Shown piece by piece: positions 1 to 6,060 of a stretch of 7,658 nucleotides of DNA (position 1 is its first letter; every line of letters starts with the position of its first letter). Under the pieces are notes generated by a model. That model saw only the letters and a list, made by a program, of their open reading frames with translations. It was not told where the DNA came from and did no database searches. A program made the position numbers and the translations under genes. Source of the stretch: Pseudomonadota bacterium (GTDB lineage Bacteria > Pseudomonadota > Gammaproteobacteria > Burkholderiales > Burkholderiaceae_B); assembly GCA_023422555.1 (NCBI GenBank), contig JAFAGQ010000078.1, positions 1 to 7,658 of the forward strand, given 5' to 3'.

Positions 1-2
1 CG

Positions 3-1310
3 ATGACAAATGTGAATACAAACGGACTGCTGCGCTTCATTACTGCAGGATCAGTCGACGACGGAAAAAGTACACTGATCGGGCGTCTGCTGTTTGACAG
101 CAAGGCGGTGCTGAGTGATCAGTTGCTGGCGGTCAGCAATGCTAAACATAAGCGTACTGCAGGCGAGCAGATTGACCTGTCGCTGCTGACGGATGGCCTT
201 GAGGCTGAGCGCGAGCAGGGAATTACGATTGATGTAGCCTATCGCTATTTTTCGTCTGCCCGGCGCAAATTCATTATTGCCGACACGCCGGGGCACGAGC
301 AATACACCCGAAATATGGTGACTGGTGCATCTACGGCCGATGCGGCAATTGTCCTGATTGATCCGGTGCGCGCCCTGGACGAGAATGGCAATGTGACTCT
401 GCTGGCTCAGACGCGGCGCCACAGTGCACTTTTGCGTCTGCTTGGCATTCGTCATATTGTGGTGGCTGTCAACAAGATGGATCTGATTGATTTTGACCAG
501 GTCAGATTTGAGAAAATTCGTGATGCTTATGCCGCACTGGCAACGCAGCTGGGTATCGAAAATATCCACTACATTCCTGTGTCCGCTCTCGGTGGCGACA
601 ATGTAGTGTTCCGCAGTGACAACATGCCCTGGTATCAGGGAGAGCCCTTGCTCGCGCTGCTGGAATCCATTGAACTAAAGCAGACAGGTGAGAGTGATCC
701 TCAGGCGCTGCGATTTCCAGTTCAGCTTGTGATACGCCAGGACGGCAATCAGGCTGACGGCTTTCGCGGCTATATGGGCAAGCTGGCCGCAGGGAAGCTG
801 CAGCCTGGCCAGGCTATCAAGGTTCTGCCAGCCAACCAGACGGCGATCGTTACCGAAATTCTGGGACCTGACGGCCCACTGACATCTGCTGTGGCCGGCG
901 ATGTTCTCACACTCAGTCTGGATCGTGATATTGATGTATCCCGAGGCGACATCTTCGTTGCCGAAGAGGCCGACGTGCAACCAAAACGCGCGATTCAAGC
1001 TGATCTGTGCTGGTTCGATACAGATCCTCTGGATCTGAAGCGCAAGTATCTGATGCGCCATACCTTTGCGTCGGTGCCGGTGCGAATCAGCAGGATTGAT
1101 AAAGTCCTGGACGTGAAAACACTGCTCAGTGAAAGCGGCAGCGAGCAACTGCGCCTTAACGATATCGGCCAGGTGCAGCTCACGCTGCAGAAACCGCTGG
1201 TGACCGACAGCTACGAAGACAATGCGGTTACCGGTTCATTTATTCTTATTGATGAAGTCAGCAACAATACCGTTGCCGCGGGAATCGTCAAAGCACAGGC
1301 CGCAGCCTGA
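3..1310 (+). CDS. cysN: Sulfate adenylyltransferase subunit 1 (CysN), GTPase subunit of ATP sulfurylase
   Basis: CysN is the cytoplasmic GTPase that, with CysD, makes adenosine 5'-phosphosulfate from sulfate and ATP. The 435-residue product shows the translation-factor-like GTPase motifs in order: P-loop GSVDDGKST (16-24), the switch region EREQGITIDVAYRYFS (69-84), DTPGHEQY (94-101), NKMD (157-160) and SAL (194-196). Beta-barrel domains of the EF-Tu type follow (about 235-425). The loop at about 120-137 (PVRALDENGN onwards) is roughly nine residues longer than in E. coli CysN, as in other betaproteobacteria. There is no C-terminal APS-kinase (CysC) domain; the protein ends soon after the last barrel. 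The ATG lies two bases inside the window, so no ribosome site is visible. Its first bases read ATGA, which would allow a four-base overlap with a preceding cysD stop, but that gene is outside the window. It converges on the sulfate importer operon, fitting a joint role in sulfate assimilation. Confidence 0.96.
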   Translation: MTNVNTNGLLRFITAGSVDDGKSTLIGRLLFDSKAVLSDQLLAVSNAKHKRTAGEQIDLSLLTDGLEAEREQGITIDVAYRYFSSARRKFIIADTPGHEQYTRNMVTGASTADAAIVLIDPVRALDENGNVTLLAQTRRHSALLRLLGIRHIVVAVNKMDLIDFDQVRFEKIRDAYAALATQLGIENIHYIPVSALGGDNVVFRSDNMPWYQGEPLLALLESIELKQTGESDPQALRFPVQLVIRQDGNQADGFRGYMGKLAAGKLQPGQAIKVLPANQTAIVTEILGPDGPLTSAVAGDVLTLSLDRDIDVSRGDIFVAEEADVQPKRAIQADLCWFDTDPLDLKRKYLMRHTFASVPVRISRIDKVLDVKTLLSESGSEQLRLNDIGQVQLTLQKPLVTDSYEDNAVTGSFILIDEVSNNTVAAGIVKAQAAA

Positions 1311-1314
1311 TCAG

Positions 1315-1347
1315 AAAAAGTGCGGTATCACAATGTTGATATCGCAC
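1315..1347 (-). terminator. Hairpin terminator between convergent cysN and cysA, T-tract on the minus strand
   Basis: An 11-base stem (1320-1330 with 1337-1347, one G-T pair) closes a six-base loop. Read on the minus strand the stem is followed by five T (1319-1315), a classical intrinsic terminator for transcripts coming from cysA, which would end about 350 bases after the cysA stop. Read on the plus strand the hairpin starts 10 bases after the cysN stop but is followed only by a broken T stretch (GCTTTCATT). It may therefore work in both directions, more strongly on the minus strand, keeping the importer transcript from running antisense into cysN. Confidence 0.7.
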
Positions 1348-1453
1348 GCTTTCATTCAATGTCGCGTTTTTCCATCCCTGTCTTGTATTCCTCACGGCCG
1401 AATACTACTCTCTGATGAAATGTATTCGCCGATTTCACGGGATCAACATCGCA

Positions 1454-1495
1454 GTATCACATTCCTGATCAATCTCTGTATCGCATCCCTGATCA
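1454..1495. repeat. Two tandem copies of an 18-base near-repeat, 24-base period
   Basis: GTATCACATTCCTGATCA (1454-1471) and GTATCGCATCCCTGATCA (1478-1495) match at 16 of 18 positions and are spaced exactly 24 bases apart. The first eight bases of copy one (GTATCACA) also occur at 1325-1332 inside the terminator hairpin. Each copy ends in TGATCA, itself a palindrome. A weaker relative may lie just to the left (about 1431-1446). I do not recognise this as any named repeat family. Confidence 0.6.
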
Positions 1496-1556
1496 GAGTT
1501 GAATTCGTCACAACGGGACGTCATCGTTGATATCACGACATCAGTTCCCCTGAAAT

Positions 1557-1595
1557 ACATCTCTAACGGGCGAAGACGTCTTCGCAATGAGATGT
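1557..1595. other. Composite inverted repeat (hairpin) downstream of cysA
   Basis: The outer arms ACATCTC (1557-1563) and GAGATGT (1589-1595) are perfect complements. Inside them sits the perfect 16-base palindrome GCGAAGACGTCTTCGC (1570-1585), which as RNA can fold to six base pairs with an ACGU loop. An asymmetric internal loop (six bases against three) separates the two stems. No T-tract follows in either direction, so it is not a standard terminator. It begins about 70 bases after the cysA stop and could stabilise the 3' end of the mRNA or bind a protein as DNA; the sequence does not decide between these. Confidence 0.6.
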
Positions 1596-1665
1596 GACCG
1601 AAGATTTCTCGGCATCCGCAACCCAAGCCTCGTTCCTGACTTTAGTCCTCCTGGCGGGTGTCAAG

Positions 1666-2748
1666 TCATGCTGCGGTCTTTTCCGGGCGACGATTGAATA
1701 CTGCCATTTTCCTTGGTTTGATATAAACAGTATCGCCAGGGTTCAGGCCCAGCAGGCGATAGCGCTCCCGCGTCATGACCACTTCCACCGGCTGGCTGTC
1801 GCCTTCACGTTCGAGTTCCAGTCGAACAATGGGGCCAACGGCATGCACATGGTCGATTCGACCTCGGTCAAGCGCGTTATCGGCGCTTTGCGTGAGCTCT
1901 ATATCGTGAGGACGGATGTATGCCGTGACCTCATCCTGGGTAGCTGCCTGTCTGTGACCTTCAGATAGTGGTTGCGAAAAATCGCCGCTGGTAAAGTTTT
2001 CATCCTGTATGCGGCCATGGAACAGATTGACGTCGCCAAGAAACTGGGTCACGAAGGCGCTGGCAGGATGTTCGTAGATCTCATCGGGCGTGCCGACCTG
2101 CTCAATATGACCGTGGTTCATGACCACAACGCGATCAGACACTTCCAGCGCTTCCTCCTGATCGTGTGTCACAAAGATGCTGGTCAGATGTATTTCGTCA
2201 TGCAGTTGTCGCAACCAGCGGCGCAGGTCTTTGCGTACTTTCGCGTCCAGCGCACCAAAAGGCTCATCCAGCAGCAGAACGCGAGGCTCCACGGCCAGGG
2301 ATCGCGCCAGCGCGATACGCTGCCGCTGTCCGCCGGACAACTGACTGGGATAAGCGTCGGCCAGCCAGTCCAGTTGCACCATTTTCAGCAGGCGTGTCAC
2401 TTTTTCGCGAATTTCGGCTTTGGACGGACGCAGGCGACGCGGCTTGACCGCCAGGCCAAATGCAATATTGTCGAATACGGTCATGTGACGAAACAGGGCA
2501 TAGTGCTGAAACACAAAGCCGATACCGCGTTCAGTGACATGTTTTTCTGTGGCATCACGTCCTTCAAAGAGCAGTTTGCCCGAATCCGGCTGTTCCAGAC
2601 CTGCCACGATTTTCAGCAGCGTGGTCTTGCCGCAGCCCGAGGGGCCCAGCAGAGCCAGCAGTTCTCCACTGTGAATCTGCAGGCTGATATCGTCCAGCGC
2701 TTTGAAGTCGCCGAAGGTTTTTGTGATGTTTTTAACTTCGATGCTCAC
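1666..2748 (-). CDS. cysA: Sulfate/thiosulfate ABC transporter ATP-binding protein CysA
   Basis: CysA hydrolyses ATP at the cytoplasmic face to drive sulfate/thiosulfate import through CysT and CysW. From a GTG start at 2748 the product is 360 residues, close to E. coli CysA (365). It shows Walker A GPSGCGKT (35-42), Q-loop Gln81, the ABC signature LSGGQ (137-141), Walker B VLLLDEP (157-163) and the switch His195. A C-terminal regulatory TOBE-like part (about 240-350) includes YIRPHDIEL (277-285). The GTG is chosen because the family's conserved start (SIEVKNITKTFG) follows at once and AGGA sits eight bases upstream; an in-frame extension to 2781 lacks conservation with the family. The gene lies 91 bases after cysW and is last in the operon. 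In many Burkholderiales cysB follows cysA; here it does not. Confidence 0.95.
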   Translation of the reverse strand: MSIEVKNITKTFGDFKALDDISLQIHSGELLALLGPSGCGKTTLLKIVAGLEQPDSGKLLFEGRDATEKHVTERGIGFVFQHYALFRHMTVFDNIAFGLAVKPRRLRPSKAEIREKVTRLLKMVQLDWLADAYPSQLSGGQRQRIALARSLAVEPRVLLLDEPFGALDAKVRKDLRRWLRQLHDEIHLTSIFVTHDQEEALEVSDRVVVMNHGHIEQVGTPDEIYEHPASAFVTQFLGDVNLFHGRIQDENFTSGDFSQPLSEGHRQAATQDEVTAYIRPHDIELTQSADNALDRGRIDHVHAVGPIVRLELEREGDSQPVEVVMTRERYRLLGLNPGDTVYIKPRKMAVFNRRPEKTAA

Positions 2749-2839
2749 GATGCATTTCCTTTTTGAATTTGCCCGCTGCAAATGCGCTGCATCCAGGGCG
2801 CGCGCAAACCATGTCTGCCGGCAAAGAATATTCCAGTTG

Positions 2840-3766
2840 TCATAACGGGTTCAATGACGTTTGTGAAGATGGTGTCGACGGCACATGTCCCTGGGCGACA
2901 GCCGGTGATGCACCCACTGCGCCGCGATGCAGGGAATGTCGCTGCAACCTGGACTGCTGCCATTCGACGAATGATTTGATGACCAGCGTCACAATGGCCA
3001 GCAGGGCAAGGATCGATGCACATACGAACGCGCCGGCGATATTGAATTCGTTGTAGAGAATTTCCACATGCAGAGGAATGGTATTGGTCACCCCTCGGAT
3101 ATGGCCTGAAATGACACTGACGGCACCAAATTCGCCCATGGCTCTGGCGTTGGTCAGGATCACCCCATACAGGAGTCCCCATTTGATGTTGGGCAAGGTG
3201 ACATGCCAGAACGTCTGCAGGCTGCCTGCTCCCAGGACCAGGGCCGCCTGTTCCTCATCCGATCCCTGTGACTGCATTAGCGGTATCAGTTCCCGGGCGA
3301 CGAACGGGAAGGTGACGAACGTGGTTGCCAGAACAATGCCTGGAATGGCAAAGATGATCTTTATATCGTGATCATCCAGCCAGACGCCGAGCGCTGTCTG
3401 GTTGCCAAACAGCAGAAGATACATGAGGCCAGCCACTACTGGAGAGACAGAAAAGGGCAGGTCAATCAATGTGACCAGAAAACTCTTCCCGCGAAAATTG
3501 AACCTGGCAATGGCCCATGCGGCGGCAATACCAAAAATGACATTCAAGGGTACGGCAATGGCCGCGGTCAGTAACGTTAGCGAGATTGCCGAAATGGCAT
3601 CGGGCGCTGACAGGGTCTCGCGGTAAAACTCCCATCCCTTACTCAGTGCCAAGCCGAATACCAGAAACATGGGCAAGGCGATAAAAAGCAGTACAAACAC
3701 AAGTGCAATGGTGGTCAGCACGTACCGTACCCAGGGTCTTTCCGTTCGTTGAAAATTCGTATTCAT
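2840..3766 (-). CDS. cysW: Sulfate/thiosulfate ABC transporter permease CysW
   Basis: CysW is one of the two inner-membrane channel subunits of the sulfate importer. The 308-residue product has six predicted membrane segments (about 16-40, 61-86, 101-121, 138-160, 198-218, 245-266). The cytoplasmic EAA loop that docks on CysA is at about 171-193 (EEQAALVLGAGS onwards, ending in TLPNI). The family-typical DLPFSVSPVVAGLMYLLLFG lies at 102-121, and ARAMGEFGAVSVISGHI at 207-223. The ATG is eight bases after the cysT stop; a GAGG six bases before it overlaps the cysT stop codon, which suggests translational coupling. The last 35 or so residues are a hydrophilic tail rich in Ala, Ser, Pro and Gln, making the protein slightly longer than E. 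coli CysW (291); this tail is probably variable and not functional in transport. Confidence 0.95.
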   Translation of the reverse strand: MNTNFQRTERPWVRYVLTTIALVFVLLFIALPMFLVFGLALSKGWEFYRETLSAPDAISAISLTLLTAAIAVPLNVIFGIAAAWAIARFNFRGKSFLVTLIDLPFSVSPVVAGLMYLLLFGNQTALGVWLDDHDIKIIFAIPGIVLATTFVTFPFVARELIPLMQSQGSDEEQAALVLGAGSLQTFWHVTLPNIKWGLLYGVILTNARAMGEFGAVSVISGHIRGVTNTIPLHVEILYNEFNIAGAFVCASILALLAIVTLVIKSFVEWQQSRLQRHSLHRGAVGASPAVAQGHVPSTPSSQTSLNPL

Positions 3767-3774
3767 GCCTAGCC

Positions 3775-4611
3775 TCAGTTCATGCCATTGCGTTTGTTAT
3801 TCCAGCGCTGAATCAGATTGATCAGCAGCAACACCAGAAATGAGATCAGCAGCATCAACACGGCCAGTGCAGTCGCGCCGGTATAGTCTGACTGTTCAAG
3901 TTTGGCGGTAATCAGCAGCGGTGTAATTTCAGAGACCATGGGGATGTTGCCGGCAATGAAAATCACTGAGCCATATTCACCTGCGGCTCGGGCAAATGCC
4001 ATCGCGGCGCCGGTCAGCAGGGCTGGTGCAATGGCGGGAAAGATGACGCGTGCAAATATCTGCCAGCGGCTTGCACCCAGACAGGTTGCCGCATCTTCCA
4101 GCTCGGGCTCCAGATCTTCAAGAACAGGTTGCACCGAGCGAACAATAAACGGCAGGCTGATGAAGATCAGGGCGATAACGATGCCGGTAGGTGTGTAGGC
4201 TACTTTGATACCCAGTGGCGCCAGCAGACCGCCCAGTAGTCCGTTGGGGGCGTATAGCGTGGTCAGGGCAATGCCGGCGACGGCGGTTGGCAGTGCGAAG
4301 GGCAGATCAATGAAGGCATCAATGATTTTCTTGCCCGCAAATTGATATCGCACCAGTACCCAGGCGGTTATCAGTCCCAGAACCATATTGATCAGTACGG
4401 CGATGATTGACGAACCGAATGTGACGTACAGAGATCGGATGACTCTTTCATCTGAAATGGTGTTCATAAAGCCTGACAACCCCAGTTGCGCCGTCCAGCC
4501 AAACAGCACGGCAAAAGGAATCAGTACAACCAGGCTGAGCCAGAATAGCGTAATGCCCAGCGTGATACCAAAGCCGGGCAGGACGGAATATTGTTTTTGA
4601 AGCAGCGTCAT
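3775..4611 (-). CDS. cysT: Sulfate/thiosulfate ABC transporter permease CysT (CysU)
   Basis: CysT pairs with CysW to form the sulfate channel in the inner membrane. From ATG 4611 the product is 278 residues (E. coli 277), with six predicted membrane segments (about 15-38, 63-87, 103-122, 141-163, 195-217, 248-268). Family motifs are VLPGFGITLG near the N-terminus (10-19), DLPFALPTAVAGI (102-114), the EAA loop at 171-194 (LEDAATCLGAS, ending in FPAI) and AAGEYGSVIFIAGNIP (209-224). The start at 4611 aligns with the E. coli protein; an alternative ATG at 4659 adds 16 residues. Neither has a clear Shine-Dalgarno sequence, and the 4659 codon overlaps an arm of the inverted repeat at 4649-4695. 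The 100-base gap after sbp, together with the weak start, suggests the permease is translated less than the binding protein. Confidence 0.93.
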   Translation of the reverse strand: MTLLQKQYSVLPGFGITLGITLFWLSLVVLIPFAVLFGWTAQLGLSGFMNTISDERVIRSLYVTFGSSIIAVLINMVLGLITAWVLVRYQFAGKKIIDAFIDLPFALPTAVAGIALTTLYAPNGLLGGLLAPLGIKVAYTPTGIVIALIFISLPFIVRSVQPVLEDLEPELEDAATCLGASRWQIFARVIFPAIAPALLTGAAMAFARAAGEYGSVIFIAGNIPMVSEITPLLITAKLEQSDYTGATALAVLMLLISFLVLLLINLIQRWNNKRNGMN

Positions 4612-4648
4612 GGGAATGTTTTCATGGGCAAACGTCGTCGTTCTCAGC

Positions 4649-4695
4649 GAGATCTGCATTGAGTCACAGGTGCACTGCTTCGCGCAGCAGATCTC
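4649..4695 (-). other. Inverted repeat with competing hairpins between sbp and cysT
   Basis: The 9-base arms GAGATCTGC (4649-4657) and GCAGATCTC (4687-4695) are perfect complements enclosing 29 bases. A second hairpin, CTGCT (4675-4679) with AGCAG (4686-4690), shares bases with the right arm, so the two folds exclude each other. No T-tract follows on the minus strand, so this is not a full intrinsic terminator. Its place between the binding-protein gene and the permease genes resembles intergenic structures in other ABC operons that keep the first gene's mRNA more abundant; applying that here is inference. Confidence 0.55.
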
Positions 4696-4711
4696 TGTTG
4701 ATCGATGAGGG

Positions 4712-5728
4712 TTATTTTTTCAGATAGATCTGGTCGAAAATCCCGCCATCGGCGAAATGTTTTTTGCTCGCCTCTGTCCAGCCACCCAGGTCAGCAATGC
4801 TGACCGTTTTGACCGGTGGGAATACTTTTTCTGCCTCGGCTTTCAGCGAGCTATCGGTGGGGCGATAGAAGTTTTTGATCGCAACGCGCTGGGCCTCAGG
4901 CGTATACAGAAAATTCAGATAGGCGGTTGCCACCTCGCGCGTTCCACGTTTATCCACCACTTTGTCGACAACCGCCACAGGTGGCTCTGCCAGGATGGAC
5001 AATGAAGGAACGACGATATCAACCTGACCCTCTCCCAGTTCTTTCTGCGACAGGAATGCTTCGTTCTCCCAGGCCAGCAACACGTCACCGATCTGACGCT
5101 GAACAAAGGTCAGGGTGGAACCGCGTGCACCCGAGTCAAGTACCGGGACATGGCTGTACAGGTCTTTCAGATACTGTTTGGCGCTATCCTCAGTCGCCCC
5201 AGGCTGCGCTTTGGCCCACGCATAGGCGGCAAGATAATTCCAGCGTGCGCCACCCGATGTTTTGGGATTCGGTGTGATAACCTGAACATCCGGTTTGATC
5301 AGATCGCTCCAATCCTTGATGCCTTTTGGATTGCCCTTGCGCACCAGAAACACAATGGTCGACGTGAAGGGGGTGCTGTTATGCGGGAATTTGGCCTCCC
5401 AATCCTGATTGATGCGCTTGCTTTTCTGCGCAATGGTGTTGATATCCACGGCAAGCGCGAGCGTCACAACATCGGCATCCAGTCCGTTATCTACCGAGCG
5501 CGCCTGGGAGCCCGAGCCACCGTGCGACTGTTTGATCGTCAGATTGTCGCCGGTTTTCTCGTTCCACTGCTTCGAGAACACGCCATCGATTTCCTGATAC
5601 AGCTCGCGGGTCGGATCGTAAGAGACATTAAGTAGCGTCAGGTCTTTTGCCTGAGCGGCAGCGGATAGCGCAGTAAGGGCGAAAGTGGCAACGGCGGCGT
5701 TGCGAAGAATTTGCGTCAGGGATGTCAT
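4712..5728 (-). CDS. sbp: Periplasmic sulfate-binding protein (Sbp family)
   Basis: This secreted solute-binding protein delivers sulfate (possibly thiosulfate) to CysTWA. The 338-residue precursor has a Sec signal peptide: MTSLTQILRN, then a hydrophobic stretch (11-24) and a likely signal-peptidase I site after AQA (25-27). No lipobox cysteine is seen. The mature protein starts near KDLTLLNVSYDPTRELY, the hallmark of Sbp/CysP, followed by SHGGSGSQAR (68-77), DADVVTLALAVDI (84-96), NPKTSGGARWNYLAAYAWA (154-172) and LLAWENEAFL (217-226), all of which shape the anion pocket in the family. The ATG at 5728 is chosen because the signal peptide begins there and AAAGG lies six bases upstream; the frame stays open to 5950, but the extension has no family likeness. 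It is the first gene of the operon. Sbp and the thiosulfate-preferring CysP are hard to separate by eye; Sbp is favoured. Confidence 0.94.
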   Translation of the reverse strand: MTSLTQILRNAAVATFALTALSAAAQAKDLTLLNVSYDPTRELYQEIDGVFSKQWNEKTGDNLTIKQSHGGSGSQARSVDNGLDADVVTLALAVDINTIAQKSKRINQDWEAKFPHNSTPFTSTIVFLVRKGNPKGIKDWSDLIKPDVQVITPNPKTSGGARWNYLAAYAWAKAQPGATEDSAKQYLKDLYSHVPVLDSGARGSTLTFVQRQIGDVLLAWENEAFLSQKELGEGQVDIVVPSLSILAEPPVAVVDKVVDKRGTREVATAYLNFLYTPEAQRVAIKNFYRPTDSSLKAEAEKVFPPVKTVSIADLGGWTEASKKHFADGGIFDQIYLKK

Positions 5729-5822
5729 GAACGGCCTTTGTGTGTCTGCACTGAGAGGGTTGAGCGAAAGTGCTTTCAGTGTAGAGAAACAGCTCGTCAG
5801 GACGAACGAATAAATTCTGATA

Positions 5823-5898
5823 ATGATATGTGCTGGAACAATATAAAACGCAGACAGGCAAGGCAGGGGAATAAATAAGGGCTGCCGTATCCCTTGCC
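5823..5898 (-). promoter_or_regulatory. Candidate promoter/operator region of sbp-cysTWA
   Basis: A dyad of GGCAAGG (5857-5863) and CCTTGCC (5892-5898), with nested arms GGCAG (5862-5866) and CTGCC (5882-5886), surrounds an A/T-rich core (5867-5881). Downstream on the minus strand are two possible -10 boxes, TATATT (5845-5840) and TATCAT (5828-5823). Neither has a good -35 box at 16-18 bases. A dyad around an A/T-rich core ahead of a promoter with a poor -35 fits an activator-dependent promoter, and sulfate operons are typically activated by the LysR-type regulators CysB or Cbl. I do not claim a match to a known CysB consensus; the assignment is positional inference. Confidence 0.3.
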
Positions 5899-5916
5899 AT
5901 TTCTGGAAATATTGCG

Positions 5917-5940
5917 TTTGTGATAGTCGATTTTGTGATA
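5917..5940. repeat. 9-base direct repeat, 15-base period, upstream of sbp
   Basis: TTTGTGATA occurs at 5917-5925 and again at 5932-5940 (TATCACAAA on the minus strand). The second copy abuts the T-tract of the yoaE-like gene's terminator. The repeats lie about 190-210 bases upstream of the sbp start. They could be an upstream regulator site or chance; the same TATCAC core recurs downstream of cysA. Confidence 0.4.
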
Positions 5941-5970
5941 AAAAGCACAAGCCCGCGAGGTGCGGGCTTG
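5940..5970 (-). terminator. Strong intrinsic terminator of the yoaE-like gene
   Basis: A perfect 9-base stem, CAAGCCCGC (5948-5956) with GCGGGCTTG (5962-5970), closes a five-base loop. On the minus strand it is followed after three bases by five T (5944-5940). It lies about 90 bases past the yoaE-like stop and before the sbp promoter region, so the two genes are separate transcription units although they share a strand. Confidence 0.88.
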
Positions 5971-6005
5971 CAAGTCAGAGTAATAAGTTAATAATGCGCT
6001 GCTTT

Positions 6006-6027
6006 AAAATCTCTGCGCATCACGCAG
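6006..6027 (-). terminator. Weak terminator-like hairpin just after the yoaE-like gene
   Basis: CTGCG (6013-6017) and CGCAG (6023-6027) form a five-base stem with a five-base loop; on the minus strand the stem is followed by AG and then ATTTT (6010-6006). The stem is short and the T run short, so it would be leaky at best. The overlapping GCGCAT (6015-6020) can instead pair with ATGCGC (5994-5999). It may act in tandem with the stronger hairpin further on. Confidence 0.3.
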
Positions 6028-6060
6028 GGAAGGATGATCGGCTTTCAAAATGACATAGTC

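Larger units (their letters stand above)
1311..1665. other. Gene-free convergent intergenic region, structured and repeat-bearing
   Basis: The 355 bases between the cysN and cysA stops hold no gene I recognise in either direction. They contain, left to right: the hairpin at 1315-1347; a near-direct repeat with a 24-base period at 1454-1495; two GACGTC palindromes (1517-1522 and 1575-1580); a GATATC-centred motif near 1526-1538 that resembles one arm of the terminator hairpin; and a composite hairpin at 1557-1595. The core TATCRC appears five times on the plus strand (1326, 1340, 1455, 1479, 1531). If transcription from cysA continues to the T-tract at 1319-1315, all of this lies in the 3' untranslated part of the importer mRNA. 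No function can be assigned from sequence alone. Confidence 0.6.

Noticed and set aside
3..1310. Possible bifunctional CysN-CysC (NodQ-like) fusion
   Set aside because: The protein ends at residue 435, just after the beta-barrel domains; there is no second P-loop or APS-kinase domain.
1435..1626. A 63-codon minus-strand frame beginning with TTG, containing a repeated DQ-x-CDT peptide pattern
   Set aside because: The peptide repeat only reflects the 24-base DNA repeat. The start is TTG, the composition is unlike a normal protein and no family is recognised.
1659..1664. A perfect TTGACA -35 box just after the cysA stop on the minus strand
   Set aside because: No acceptable -10 hexamer is found 16-18 bases downstream (the best, TAAAGT, is at 14), so it is not annotated as a promoter.
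1972..2766. A 264-codon open frame on the plus strand across cysA
   Set aside because: It lies wholly antisense to a clear cysA with all ABC motifs and has no recognisable domains; it is a shadow frame.
2749..2839. The 91-base gap between cysW and cysA as a possible separate regulatory element or small gene
   Set aside because: No hairpin with a T-tract, no convincing promoter and no credible small frame were seen; only the cysA ribosome site is supported.
5729..5950. In-frame N-terminal extension of sbp by about 74 codons
   Set aside because: The extension has no similarity to the family and would bury the signal peptide. The ATG at 5728 has a ribosome site and starts the signal peptide exactly.
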